The translations under genes and the position numbers were made by a program. Positions 22,891 through 34,985 of a stretch of DNA of 64,000 nucleotides are shown here, piece after piece. This DNA comes from Carya illinoinensis. Taxonomy: Eukaryota; Streptophyta; Magnoliopsida; Fagales; Juglandaceae. The number at the start of each line of letters is the position of its first letter. Position 1 is the stretch's first letter. The stretch is from NCBI RefSeq assembly GCF_018687715.1, contig NC_056767.1:3224001-3288000 (forward strand), given 5' to 3'. Under the pieces are notes generated by a model. The model saw nothing but the letters and a program-made list of their open reading frames with translations. It searched no databases and was not told the DNA's origin.

Positions 22891-25660
22891 TTCAAAGAAA
22901 TCCACTTCTCTAGTTTTTTCCACCTTTTAATGCTTGAAAACCATCATCAATAATACAATTGGAGTTTTCTTCTAACTCAATAGGTATTTCTTCATTTGTA
23001 GGAGAAACTTCATCACCTCTTTCATTACTTAGCGATGTAGGGGCAATCAACCTATCACACATAACAGAATTTTCATAAAGTGGCCTAATTCCACTTGTAG
23101 TGCAACTGGCACACTACCATCTTTTAAGGAGAATCTCTTTTACACCAAGCTCAATGCAAAAGATCTGGTACATCTCTTCACATGAATCACATATTAAAAA
23201 ATCACTTCCATCTGCATGTTCCTAACCAATCCTCACCCGTAAGACTCTTTGACCCACCAACCCACAATACCACTATTCAACCTCCATCTAAACCAGACTG
23301 TGGTTTTTGCTATTAATGTAATGAGAAATGGTCAACTGGCCATAGATGCCAAGCCCCCAATGTGTTCTTATTAGAGGGATTAGACAAAGAGGTAATCAAG
23401 AAATACTTGATGAAAATATCAATAACGAGATAGTTGATGATACGCAGGCCGAAAAGGTGGTGAAAATCTCATTACATGCCATGTTAGGTACATCTACACT
23501 GAAAACCATGAGGCTGTTTGGAATTTTAGGAAATCAATAAGTAACCATGTTGATTGATACAAGAAGTACTCACAGTTTTGTGGATCTGGATGTTACAAAG
23601 CATGCTAGACTTTCCCCACTTGACAATAGTTAATTGACTATTATATTAGCAAATAGAGACCACGTACCTTGTTTGGGTTGCTGTGAGACATCACAATTCA
23701 CCCTACAAGGTCAAATGTTTTCTACCACTCTTTCTTTACTTGCTTCGAGAGGTTGGGATCATGTTTTAGGAGTAAATTGGGTTTATTCCTTGGGATCTAT
23801 CTTATGGGATTTTTCTAAGCTTTCAATGAGTTTCAAATAGTGTGTTCAAACCATTCAACTACAAGGTCCTGGCCTTTCTGATCCAACAGTAGAGATTTAG
23901 TGGCTTAGTGGTTCAATTGGTGGAAGCAACCAATGATCCTTATTCTATTGTAGTTCCTCAGGACTTGCAACTCTTATTGACTTGATTTAACACCATCTTC
24001 TAGGAGCCTATAAGGTTATCCCCCACAGGATTCAAGATCACAAAATACCCCTCATGGAAGGTCCAGGCCCTATTAGTGATCAGCCCTACCTTTATCCTTA
24101 CTACCACAAGGAAGAGATTGAAAGGTTGGTAAAAGAAATGCTAGATAGTGGAATTATTCGCCCAAGTCAAAGCCCTTATTCATCTATGGTCCTCCTTGTC
24201 TACAAGACGGATGAAAGATGGTGAATGTGTGTTGACTATAGAGCACTCAATTAAGTTACTATCCAAGATAAATATCTTATTCCCCTTATTGATGAGCTTT
24301 AAGATAAATTATGTGGTGCTGTCATATTTTTCTAAACTAGGGTGTTTGTTATATTTCCAAAACAACTTTCCAAACACACCAATGCCACTATGAGTTTTCA
24401 GTGATACTCTTTGGGCTCATAAATGCGCCATAAACCTTTCAAAGCCTAATGTACAATAGTTTCCATCCCTATATGCGAAAATTCATTTTAGTATTTTTTT
24501 TATGACATTTTAGTATATAGCAAATGCATGAATAATCACATTTTCCATCTAGAAATTGTCATTGGTCTTCTATAAAATCATCAATTGTATGCTAAGATGT
24601 TTAAGTATAATTTTGGATGCCATAAAATTGATTTCTTAAGGCATCTTATTTTTGTAAAAGGAGTCAAAGCCAATCATTCTAAAATAGCTTGCATGATTAA
24701 ATGGCTTATCCCTACCTCACTTAGTTCCCTTAGAGGTTTCTTGAGCTTCATGGGGTACTATCAAAAATTCATACAAGCTTATGGTATTATTAATGCACCC
24801 TTACTCATTTCTTACACAAAGACTTCTTCCATTGGGATGACAAAGCTAGCGAACCCTTTCCGCAGCTCATTTCTTACACAAGCAAGTCTTGAACCCACAA
24901 TCAAAGACTCCTTAGCACCATACTATTATTTTAGCAATGCTTTAGCCGTATATAGAATTTTGAAACATAAGATCATAACATACTAAAAACCAATTTCCCA
25001 GATTACCTGTTGAATATTTGAAGAGAAAAGTAAGGGTGAATGTTCATAAGATCCTTCTTTCATCCTTGTGTCTATAATCCTAAAGTCAAAAATGTCAACC
25101 TTGATACTTTGGAAATTCTCATATAGTAACTTACACAGTAAGGTGAACTTGTCCGTAATCAAAATATTCAACAAAGCACGCTGAAACTTCTTGGCAGTGG
25201 TATGATGATTAGATTCATTTATACATAAGCTAGATGTAACACCTGCATGTCCATTAGACATCCACCCAGGTTGTGAAAACTTGAGCCTATATTCATCACA
25301 ATGATTAGATTCATGCAACCAATGAATGAGAAGCAATTACACATAGAAATGATTACTATTTTCAATTAACAATGTTCAATTTCGGTTGAAGATAAACCTT
25401 AATTAATTGTGTTCATACAATTAATTTTGTGATTAGTTACAAGAGCCTTCTGAATTCATTCTTGTATCCCACATTCATCATCACTTAATGGCTAGTATAT
25501 GTGCTCCAGTACAACATTTCTCTAGTGTCTCTGTGAACAATCATCCAAACCATCTATAGGAAGACTAACTTGTTCACTAGAATTTTTTTCGATATCGGAA
25601 CCATAGGATTCCTTCAGATTCTGCAAGATTTTAATTATAGTTTGGTAAAGAGTAACAAGG
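22890..25660 (-). pseudogene. PHD-finger protein pseudogene, EHD3-like, in pieces
   Basis: Three exon-like pieces lie in order on the minus strand. Piece A (about 25640-25400) reads like the N-terminal region around LSDDECGIQE, with three in-frame stops. Piece B (about 25325-24990) is open for over 100 codons and has KFQRALLNILITDKFTLLCK followed by a bromodomain-like end (DTRMKEGSYEHSPLLFSS). Piece C (about 23220-22900) holds a PHD finger half (GSDFLICDSCEEMY, then ELGVKEI, a stop where Trp is expected, then CASCTTSG) and an acidic tail. I recognise this layout from plant PHD-finger proteins of the EHD3 type, which regulate flowering genes in rice; the assignment is from memory of the family. 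A Ty3/gypsy remnant on the other strand separates B and C. Confidence 0.65.
23280..24985 (+). mobile_element. Old Ty3/gypsy gag-pol remnant
   Basis: On the plus strand this shows, in order, a zinc knuckle (near 23300, with GHRC), a protease with LIDTRSTHSF in which Gly of the DTG motif is now Arg (near 23560), a reverse transcriptase N-terminal part (near 24090-24280, CVDYRALN-like, with stops), and the thumb/connection part (24585-24830, LRGFLSFMGYYQKF). The catalytic YxDD region is not readable. No LTRs were found next to it. It is much older than the element at 3073-12051. Confidence 0.75.
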
Positions 25661-26500
25661 ACAAATAAAGAAAATTTTCAAAAATTGCTACATCACTATA
25701 GGCAAATTATATTACACCCATGTTTTTGCCAATCTCCATCAATACTTCATACATATGTATGCATAACATCATTTATTTAAAATCTTAATTATAAAATTTC
25801 AACCTCAAAAGAAAGTCCTAAGAATCCAAATCCCAAAAGAAAAGTTTTAAATGTTATGTAAAAAAGTGTTTTATCCGAAGTGCATAGACATTCTATTTCA
25901 TTTTACCGAAATATCATCCATAGCTTTTTATGAGATCACAACTACCTTCAATGCAATAGATCTTTGTTCAACTTCAACATGAAAGTTAGCAGCCCCATTT
26001 AAAAGGAAAATCTTCACCAAAGGCTACATCTAGTTTTGAAAATAATCTACATATTTGTAAAAATCAATCATCTGACACAAAAAGATCTTGACATCGTTTA
26101 TAGTATAAATCCTCTAATAATACCAACATATAATAATGGTGCCAAATAACATAGACCAACATAAATAAGTTTACAGTATCACAATGAATTAAATAAAGGC
26201 ATGTATGTTGGTAGATGCATGTGTCGATACATCAAATAAGATTGCCCATACTATGTGGATGCTCCATACTTGATAACATTTCCCCAACCCATCATTTCCA
26301 TAAATTAGGAGAATAGTAGACACATCATTGCTTTGATAGTATTTGACTTAGTACAAACAATGGATGAACTCAGATACTTGATCACACTTCAAAATCATTT
26401 TTTAACTATCGTGTGAGCTAGATTGTGGAAGAAAGATTTTCTCAATTTCATTTGAAATTAAAGTTTAAGAAAACCCTCATCTATTTAATGAGATTTTGGG
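25661..26500. other. Gene-free interval
   Basis: AT-rich DNA with no recognised feature. Confidence 0.45.
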
Positions 26501-26508
26501 TTGGGGAA

Positions 26509-26534
26509 GGGGGGGGGGGGGGGGGGGGGGGGGG
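26509..26534. repeat. G26 homopolymer
   Basis: An uninterrupted run of 26 G on the plus strand, 26 bases before a 340-bp tandem duplication. Such a run can form G-quadruplex structure and is hard to sequence, so its length may be inexact. Confidence 0.85.
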
Positions 26535-26560
26535 AGGCCTAGAAGAATGACTATGGTTTT

Positions 26561-27238
26561 TGTGCTTCTAGGCATTAGCCGCAAAGAAGCCCAATGCTTC
26601 CCATTATAACTTACTGGCGTTAGATGATAAACTCACTAGAGCGTCCCTCAAAGTCTCTTTTTTGCAGTAGGCAATGTATATTCCATCCACATCAACTATT
26701 GTTACTTTTAAAGAAGTAGCAAAGACCAAAGTAAGATGACTAGACCCTACTACTCCATGATAAATAATTCACCATAAATATTGATAAGAATATATTCTTA
26801 ATAGGTGGCACCATTAATTTACATTGACCACTGCCATTTTTTATTGTTCCAAGCAAGCTAAAATTCTTTAAGCAAGTTGGTAAACAACTTGCCAAGTGTT
26901 TGTGCTTTTAGGCATTAGCCACAAAGAAGCCCAATGCTTCCCATTATAACTTACTGGCATTGGATGATAAACTCACTAGAGCATCCCTCAAAGTCTCTTT
27001 TTTGCAGTAGACAATGTATATTCCATCCACATCAACTATTGTTACTTTTAAAGAAGTAGCAAAGACCAAAGTAAAATGACTAGACCCTACTACTCCATGA
27101 TAAATGATTCACCATAAATATTGATAAGAATATATTCTTAATAGGTAGCACCATTAATTTACATTGACAACTGCCATTTTTTATTGTTCCAAGCAAGCTA
27201 AAATTCTTTAAGCAAGTTGGTAAACAACTTGCCAAGTG
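26561..27238. repeat. 340-bp direct tandem duplication (two units)
   Basis: Units 26561-26898 and 26901-27238 match almost base for base, with about ten differences, mostly transitions. On the minus strand each unit has a coding-like stretch of about 45 codons (containing VTIVDVDGIYI and CKKETLRDALVSLSS) that ends in TAA. I do not recognise the family; it might be a duplicated exon. Confidence 0.85.
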
Positions 27239-28807
27239 CCAAAGCCCATAATAGCAAAATGACCACCCAATGCCCTGACAAGTTACAACCTTTCCACTGA
27301 TAAAAAAACCTTAAAGATAGGATTACTTACCGACTCTATATTCGCTCTACATTTGAGGTTATTTGAGCCCACTCAAAATTCTAGGTGCTAAGTACAAAGT
27401 TGTTAGTAGAGGTAGGAGCTTATTTTTCTTGGGTCCATTAGCTAATCAAATTTACAATTCTCTTCCATAGTTAGAGAGTTATACTTTCTTTAAAAAAAAA
27501 ATATGTAACAAATAGATTAGTAGTCAAATAGCTGAAGTGCTAATTTTCAAATAGTTGATGGCTAAAAGGTTTCGGTGTCTAATCTCAACCTGTTGCTTCA
27601 GATATAGTTTTTGTGCTATTTTCCCTCTGAATAAGGGTAGATTGCCATATTTATGACATAAATTCCCGTGACAACAACAAAATATATATGCCTTATAACT
27701 TAAAAATATTGACAAGTGCTCAAATTGTTATCATTTATGAGAAAAAGCTTAGAGAATCCATGTTGTAATTAAAGCAGACATATGCATTATATAAAAAAAT
27801 GGAGCAAAAACTTGTTCCACTAATTGACTTGCAGCTTCAACACAAACTTTCCCATTTTCCTGAGCTTTGTATATGAGCTCGATCTCACATGTTTCCACCT
27901 CTTGTAAGTTCAAAAAGTCTCACTTCCACTGGAGCTCCACTCACCACCATCATTCCAAATTCCATTTGCAGACCCATTATTCACTACTTCACTATTCAAG
28001 CCTTCAATAGAGTGCTAAAAGAAAAATGCTAAACATAACCAGTTGGGGAACTGTTGGGTAAACACGGCCTACGTGGCATAGAAGAAAGGTGTCGTTTATA
28101 TCGCTTTATATGCACTGGACTTTCTCTCCTTGCAACCCACTTTGCCATTAGATGCACCACATACCCTTCATCTTTTTCTTCATTTTCATTGTCTTCCTCC
28201 CTTTATCTTCCCGCAAACCCACACAAACTTCCTTGTGTTGTTTCTTCATCATCCTTTGAACCTCCCTCCCAAACAGAGTCCTTCATCTTCACAACTTCTT
28301 CTTCTTCTAACTCAGATCTAGAGCCATGGAGCCATAAAATATCATCCATTAAATCTGGAGCCGACTAATTTTGTTCTATAATTCGGGCTATGAACAAATG
28401 CCTCATCATTTAAAATGCCATTGCATAAATGCAGCAGGACACATAAAATGTTGATGATCTGAAATGATGGCATTCCAAGGAAATCCTAGCTTGATTGATT
28501 TTTATGACAAGAAACTCTTATGCAAAAACAAATGGGATGTGCTCAAACACAACAGAAACAAAATTTAGATGTTTTGAATGACCAAAGTTGATTGGACTTG
28601 TTTTCAACGGGAAATCATGGGACCCAAATTGGATATTCCTTTCGGTTGCTATGCAGCATCAACCTTATCTATGCCCATATCGACAAATCATATTGATAGC
28701 AAAAGTAAAGAAATGACAAACAAGAAATGAGAATTAGAGAAAAGAAGAGAACGAAAGGAAAGGAACTCGATCCCTCTCTGATTTCACTCCCTCTCCTCTC
28801 TCCTCCA

Positions 28808-28809
<2 letters not shown>

Positions 28810-28846
<37 letters not shown>
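28810..28846. repeat. (TC)18 microsatellite
   Basis: Uninterrupted dinucleotide run. Open frames made of Ser-Leu or Arg-Glu repeats across it are artefacts. Confidence 0.95.
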
Positions 28847-28848
<2 letters not shown>

Positions 28849-29256
28849 TATAAACAAACACCCACCAAAAAATTGGCTCCATCATGTTGGAAATCATTTG
28901 CCAGAGTTGTAAAAAAATCTCTCTACTCGCCCAAAAAATCTGCTCTACTTTTTTTTTTTTAATTACTATAACCATAGCATTAAGAAGTACCAAAATCTCA
29001 TTCAGCAACGGAGTATTTCCAGAAGAAAAATCCTCCCAATTGAGCCTCCCCAAGACCCCGAATGCTCTGTTAAAATCCTATCCCAGATTCCAAGTTCTCA
29101 TGTTCAAAAGGCCAAAGTCAAAATTAATACTAACATAAAAAAGAAAAAAAAAAGTTCAAAAGCTTTTCCATGAACACCCAAAAGCAAAAAAAGTAGATGA
29201 TATGGAGATGGAGATGGATTTAGGATACAATATGGAGAGGAAAGGGAGAAGAAACA

Positions 29257-29261
<5 letters not shown>

Positions 29262-29320
<59 letters not shown>
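29262..29320. repeat. (GA)29 microsatellite
   Basis: Uninterrupted dinucleotide run of about 59 bases. Confidence 0.95.
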
Positions 29321-29327
<7 letters not shown>

Positions 29328-29640
29328 TGCAGGGAGGGAGGGAGAGAGATGGCCAAATAGTTAGGAGGATGATGGGAGGACTTCTAAAAACATGGAACAC
29401 CGTAACTCAAGATTGCTTTTGATCCACAGGATGGCAAGTCACATGATTGATTTTGAGAGAGATGCAGACGTGTTAGCCAGTTGCATCACGTTCCGCATGG
29501 CCGGTTGTTCCTATTAGAATTAGCTTGAAAATAGAGCGGTATAATCCAAAAGATTTGTTTTCAATTGTTTCGTAAAAATTATTAAATAAAATAGAGAATA
29601 TTTTTGCTTTAATATTTTATCATTCTATTTTTCAACAATA

Positions 29641-29812
29641 AGAAATGATATTTACATTTGTTGAATATGCAAATGCCACGTAATTTTTTTGAAAAAAATG
29701 AGTAAATAAATGACCCCGGTTGAAGAAAAATTAATATTTTAACAATGAAATCTAATATTTTTTAAAAAGATTGTGTGACACTTGCACACTATACAATTGT
29801 ATATAATATTAC
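29641..29812. mobile_element. MITE, same family as the copy in the PMT intron
   Basis: It shares with 35590-35762 the frame GAAATGATATTTA..., a GAGTAAATA-type middle, a TTAATAAT-type segment and a GTGACACTTGCACA right end. Ends are more diverged than in the other copy. Confidence 0.5.
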
Positions 29813-31880
29813 TCATATTTTTATACGAACTAGTGGGTCGGATTTGCTGTTACAAAGTTCAAGCAACAAGAAATATTGGGGTAGAGTAATTGTGAAAGGA
29901 GGCCGAAGGCAAAAAAATAGAAACATTACATTTTCGTTTGATATTTATTATGAAAGAAATGCTAATTAAATCTCTTTGCACCACACACCATCTATATGAC
30001 ATAATTTGATTTGTAAAATTTATATTTTTCAAATTAAGTTATATCACGTAAATGATGTATAATATAAAAGCTTTCAAATATAATTATTGTTATTATTATC
30101 CGTGTGATTTAAATATTTGAGTCATTATTAAGTATCCTTTTAATACATTGGGAAGTTTGGACACAAAAATGAGATACTTAATTTTCAAGAATCTAAAAAA
30201 TTCTCATAATTTTATACTCAAATACAAAACATTCTTTATAAATTCTCAAGTTTTTCATCTAATTATTATCTAATCATTATGCAAACACAAAAACTAATAA
30301 AATTTTCACAAACTTCAAAACAAAATAAAAATCAATACAATTTTTTATAAATTCTAAACAAAAATTATATTCAAACAATTTTTAAAAAATTTATAATATT
30401 TTTATTCAACTTTTTCTCTATATTTTCCAAACCAACCCTCAAACTTATTTTATGTGTTTATATTATTGTCATTTTAAAATTTAAAATTAGAACAATAATT
30501 CTAACGAATCTGAACCCATATTAGGTGACATGTGAGGATTGGTTTGAACTTTGTTCCCATTGGATTTGAAAGTGTTAGATAATAATTAAAAAAAAAAAAA
30601 TATGTACAACAAACTTAATTCAAGATACATTAAATCTAAACCAACCCAATAAGGGTGATAAACCAACCCAATAAGGGTGATATTGGACAACAAAAACGTA
30701 TAACAAGAGGGGTTTAGTCAATATCAAGAATATGCAGGGATGTAAATAAATTGAGTTTGGGTGAGTAGAGGATAGTTTTAAGTTTAGTCCGCATAATTTT
30801 TAGAATAATATTATTTATCATTTAAATTTTTATCATTCTTTAATCATTTTATGACGTGATATTAAATAATTAAATATTAAATAATTAGATATTATTTATT
30901 ATACTTAATATTTCTTTTCTTATTTTTATCATTACTCCAACTGACCTGCAGACAGCACATCTTTTCCTTTTCCTCTTCCTCCACTTTTTGTTCTTCAAGA
31001 TTGTGAGACACCAACAAGTCAACACCTACAAGTCATGAAGTGACGTGGGCATGAGGCCACGAATGGTTGTGCAGAGGATTATAATTCTCTAACCCTTGAT
31101 CTCTTCTTGCCCAAATCCCTAGAGGGTTTATGGAGAGATATATCCTGGGAGAGGGCTTGCTATTACGAACACGGCTCTTTGGTGTTTCAATCTTTTTGAG
31201 TATTTGTGGCCTCCATAAATATTTGCAAATTTATTAAGAAAAGTACAAAAATTTGGATGCATATGTCAAAAATCAGCTTGGAAAAAACATAGAGAGAAAA
31301 TACGATTTGATTATCTCTGTGTGGTTTTATTATTCTTTCTCTTAAGATGTTTTATGGATTAAAATTTTATGGACACTACTATGGAGACGAAGATTTATCG
31401 ATATATCTGACCGATTACTACTAAATGTTTTTTTCCTTAAATATTAAGTACAATATTTCTTAATTTTTAGGAATAGAATGACAAATAATTTAATACATTT
31501 CTTAACAATTAAGGGAAAAAAAAATACACCCATTGGTTCAAATGTCTACTTAGAATTTCTCAAATTTTATCGGAGGTTGGAACAGTATTTTATATTTCAT
31601 ATCGTACCGAATGATATGCCGTACTAGCCACTAGTTTGGTATAAAAATTTTATTTATTTCGTATCGATTTAAATACCAGCCAATATTTTGACATGTAGAG
31701 ACCTATATATTAGTCAGTATTTTAATTTTAATTTTAATTTTTTAAATTTTTTTAAACTATAAACTTATTTTTTTATCTTAATTTAGATCAATTTATTTAT
31801 AATTTTATATATATATCTATGTATAATTAATATATATAATTTATTTATATATTAATTATTTCAAAACGATATACATAATA
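29813..31880. other. Gene-free interval
   Basis: AT-rich DNA. The stretch at about 30150-30440 resembles the internal part of AT-rich MITEs seen elsewhere in the window. There is a short 22-bp tandem duplication at 30638-30681. No gene was recognised. Confidence 0.45.
30638..30681. repeat. 22-bp tandem duplication
   Basis: Two identical 22-bp units, each containing CCAACCCAATAAGGGTGAT, lie head to tail. Confidence 0.9.
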
Positions 31881-32131
31881 TCAATATCCAAATATTCCGT
31901 TTAAGTATGTCTGGCCGATAGGTACGTTGCTCAACACGTTAGGTCTAAAAAACCATTTATTCAATCCTGTTTCAAGAAATATATTCTCGGAATACCAGAC
32001 CAGAGCTCGTACTCCTCTTAAACCTCCACGCCCGATCGGCGACCGCACCCCAACCTTTGATGCACCTTCCCAACTTTTGATCGGTTCTCGGTAACGTTTC
32101 ACGGAGCTGGTCGGAGGTAGAGGCGGAGACA

Positions 32132-33702
32132 ATGAGTCCGACGTGCTTGTCGTGTATGGAGAAGTACTACGAGAGCGACGGGGGCACTTGCAAGGAGTGC
32201 TACGAGGAGGCCAACGAGATGAAGGATAAGTTTAAGAGGGAGATCGAGGAATTGAAGGCCAAGGTCGCTTTTTTAAGGTTCTGGTCTCCCTTCGACCCCC
32301 ACAGCCGGCCCAATGGGCCCTGCTTCACCGACGTCGTTCTTGTCGCCACCTCCGATGACCACTCTGCTGAGATCGGCGCTCCCGTCCCTGCCCATAAGGC
32401 CCTATTGGTCAGTAACCTAACCTGCCCTTCTTTTTCCTTTCCCCCCATTTTTTTCTTTCCTTTTCAGTTGTTTTGGGCAGAATGTGATCATCTTTTGATT
32501 GATTTCAATCCGGGTGTGGAACACCGACCACCCCTTTGAGTTTATGTACTAAATTTCTGGTTTTTTGAGTTGTTGGACCTATATATATGTTCATGTGGTT
32601 TGGATCTGTAAAATTGTCAACTTTAATTGCTGTATTTAGTGGTTCAATCTTGTGTGCTGTGAATGTGAACTTTGAGTAGTGGAGAAGACCTAAATTTTGG
32701 TTTTCGATCAGCAATCATATTCTGCTCAACCATGAACAATGTTTGCTGCGTGGTAGTGGCAGCTCTACTATTTTCACTAGACTCGATATTTGTTATGCTG
32801 CTATAATATATGCACACCCATCCCACTCTTATCCCACTTCTCTCCTATAGATGGTAAATTATCAATTAGCTTTTAGTTTATCTGAAAAAGATACAAGGAA
32901 TATGGGTAGTGTCACGTATTACAATGAGATAAACCCGAGATAAAAATATAGTATATAGCATATAGCATATTCTTTGATTTGCTTCCCTGAAATATTATCC
33001 GTTTCTTTTGAACATGCTCCTACATCATCAAACTTGGCTTCACTTGTTCCTATGTACACTACTTATGTGTCAAGTATTGTAGCAATGCAAATACTGATCT
33101 TCTGTGTTTTGTGAGTTTGAACCCCCACTAAAGGCCCTTTGCTAAGACTCCATGTGATGCAGATAAAGTAGTTATCTTTTAATGCGAAATATCATGGAAG
33201 AAATATATGTAGATGATTTATTTTCATTTATGCATTTGAACCATATAATCAGGTTAGCCGTTCCCCAGTGTTCAAGGCAATGCTTGAGAGTGAGATGGAA
33301 GAAAGCCTGAGTGGCACCATCAAGATTAGTGATGTGTCATATGATGCCCTTCGTAGCTTTGTCAACTATTTATACACTGCCGAAGTGTCATGCCTTGATG
33401 AGCAAGTGGCCTGTGAACTTTTGGTTCTGGCTGAAAAATACCAGGTGAACCATCTCAAGGCCTATTGTGAGAAGTTATTGGTGTCCAAATTGAACTGGGA
33501 CAATTCCGTCATGAGCTATTCCTTTGCACACCAGTACAATTCGAAGCTTATATCCGATGCGGCATTGTCCTTGATCACAGACAACATGGACAAGCTTACT
33601 AAAAAGGAGGAGTATGTGGAGCTCGTGGAGAAGGATCCCCGTCTCGTAGTGGAAATCTATGAAGCTTATCTCTCAAAACAGGTTAATACTGCTGCCCGTT
33701 AG
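32132..33702 (+). CDS. BTB/POZ domain-containing protein (At4g08455-like)
   Basis: There are two exons, 32132-32407 and 33253-33702, joined at GTCAGT...AATCAG in frame, giving 241 codons plus stop. The N-terminus has four Cys in a small zinc-binding-like pattern (CLSC...CKEC) and then a Lys/Glu-rich helix (about residues 28-46). The BTB/POZ fold follows: FTDVVLVA, a loop, VPAHKALLVSRSPVFKAML spanning the splice site, and YDALRSFVNYLYTAEV. A BACK-like C-terminal helix region ends the protein. Plant BTB proteins often act as substrate adaptors for cullin-3 ubiquitin ligases; for this short form that role is inference. The ATG is the first in the frame after an open 5' leader. The coding sequence has no breaks, and the length is close to that of the Arabidopsis relative. 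Confidence 0.92.
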
Positions 33703-34985
33703 GATTCTTCCACATGGGCAAGTGCAAGGATTTCTTGGTATGCTGATGGGAAGCAATGGTTACTGTCCAACTTGGCATAATGTAGATCAACTCATTCTAT
33801 GTGTGTTTATTTGTATAACTAATAATTTGTGATACTCAAATGTGTCTTTTTGCCATTTTATTTTAGGGAAGTGTTGAAACAGTTGCTTTGCTCCAAAATC
33901 GCATATATTGTTGCAAGTCCTCTGTAAATACCGTGGAAATCTGAAACTGAACATTTGCCTAACATGTTGACTTCTTGTATATCTCATCAATGAAATAAGG
34001 TTCAAATTCTCTTATGCACAAACAATTCTTAGGGACCATCAGATTGGGGAGTTTTTTCTTTAAATTATTCGAGATGCATTTGTGAGAAACATGTTGCTGA
34101 GGACTTGCACCCTCTTGGAATTAGTCAGGAAGCTGTCCTCGAATGCTAGATGCTAATAAAAAAAAAATTGGCACGCAAGTCTTTCTTGAGAATTATGATG
34201 GTTGAAAGTCTGTTAATTGAGCAGCTTTTTTATCTTCCAGGAAGAGAACCGTGCTTATATGATATTTTTAATATGCTTTATGATGTTTCGACGTCCTCGG
34301 ACTAGCAGACACTAACTTGCTTGTTTTGTTTGGTTTCTCCCATCATCTCTAACAATATATTATGAGTGGGGAAATGGATACAATTGTACAAGACAAGAAG
34401 GAACTGTATTCAGTGGCATTCAAGGAGGTGACAATCAAATCTAGTAGCGTTCAGCGAATAAGGTAGCAGGTAACCAGGAAAGCTTGAAGAAGACGGTGTT
34501 CCCACTTAATAGGACAGTTCCATGTCCAACCAGCCCTGCTTCTACCTGGTTTTAGGTGCCCCCATCCCCTAGTTTATTTCGCTTTTTGCCTTTTTCTTTT
34601 TTCTTCTCCTCTTCCTCTCTTCTGGGGAAAACAGAAAAAGAAGTTAAACAGATCACCCCTATGCAAGAAAGCCATTTTCTATGACACACTATATATCTAA
34701 TATAAACATAAGGTCCATCATAGAAACCTGTCATAAGAACGAAACCTTTATTTTTATTTTACTGTATCCATAGTTGTTTTGCAAGATTTAAACAATCATG
34801 TTAATCTGCTATTCTTGGCCACTCTTTGTGAGGAGAAGATCACGCAGAAAGCATGAGCTATTTTTTCGTTGCATCGCTTTCCATCTTGGCGAGACTTCTG
34901 GGTGACTTCTTCGCACAGAGTGAATAACAACTAGGACAAAAAATACATTACGTGCTTACTACTGGTTTTCTCACAATCGAGCAGG
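33703..34985. other. Intergenic between the BTB gene and the PMT gene
   Basis: This holds the 3' untranslated regions of the two convergent genes (plus-strand BTB, minus-strand PMT). No other feature was recognised. Confidence 0.5.

Larger units (their letters stand above)
27240..29640. other. Gene-free interval with microsatellites
   Basis: This contains (TC)n at 28810-28846 and (GA)n at 29262-29320. A minus-strand acidic open stretch at about 28330-28220 (ELEEEEVVKMKD) could be a coding relic, but nothing around it supports a gene. Confidence 0.45.

Noticed and set aside
28054..28368. 104-codon plus-strand open frame
   Set aside because: Low-complexity Ser/Phe-rich composition, and the minus strand is also open; no family match.
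29104..29400. Ser-Leu-rich open frames over the GA/CT runs (also at 28669-28912 and 48335-48802)
   Set aside because: Simple-repeat translation only; no start context, homology or neighbours support a gene.
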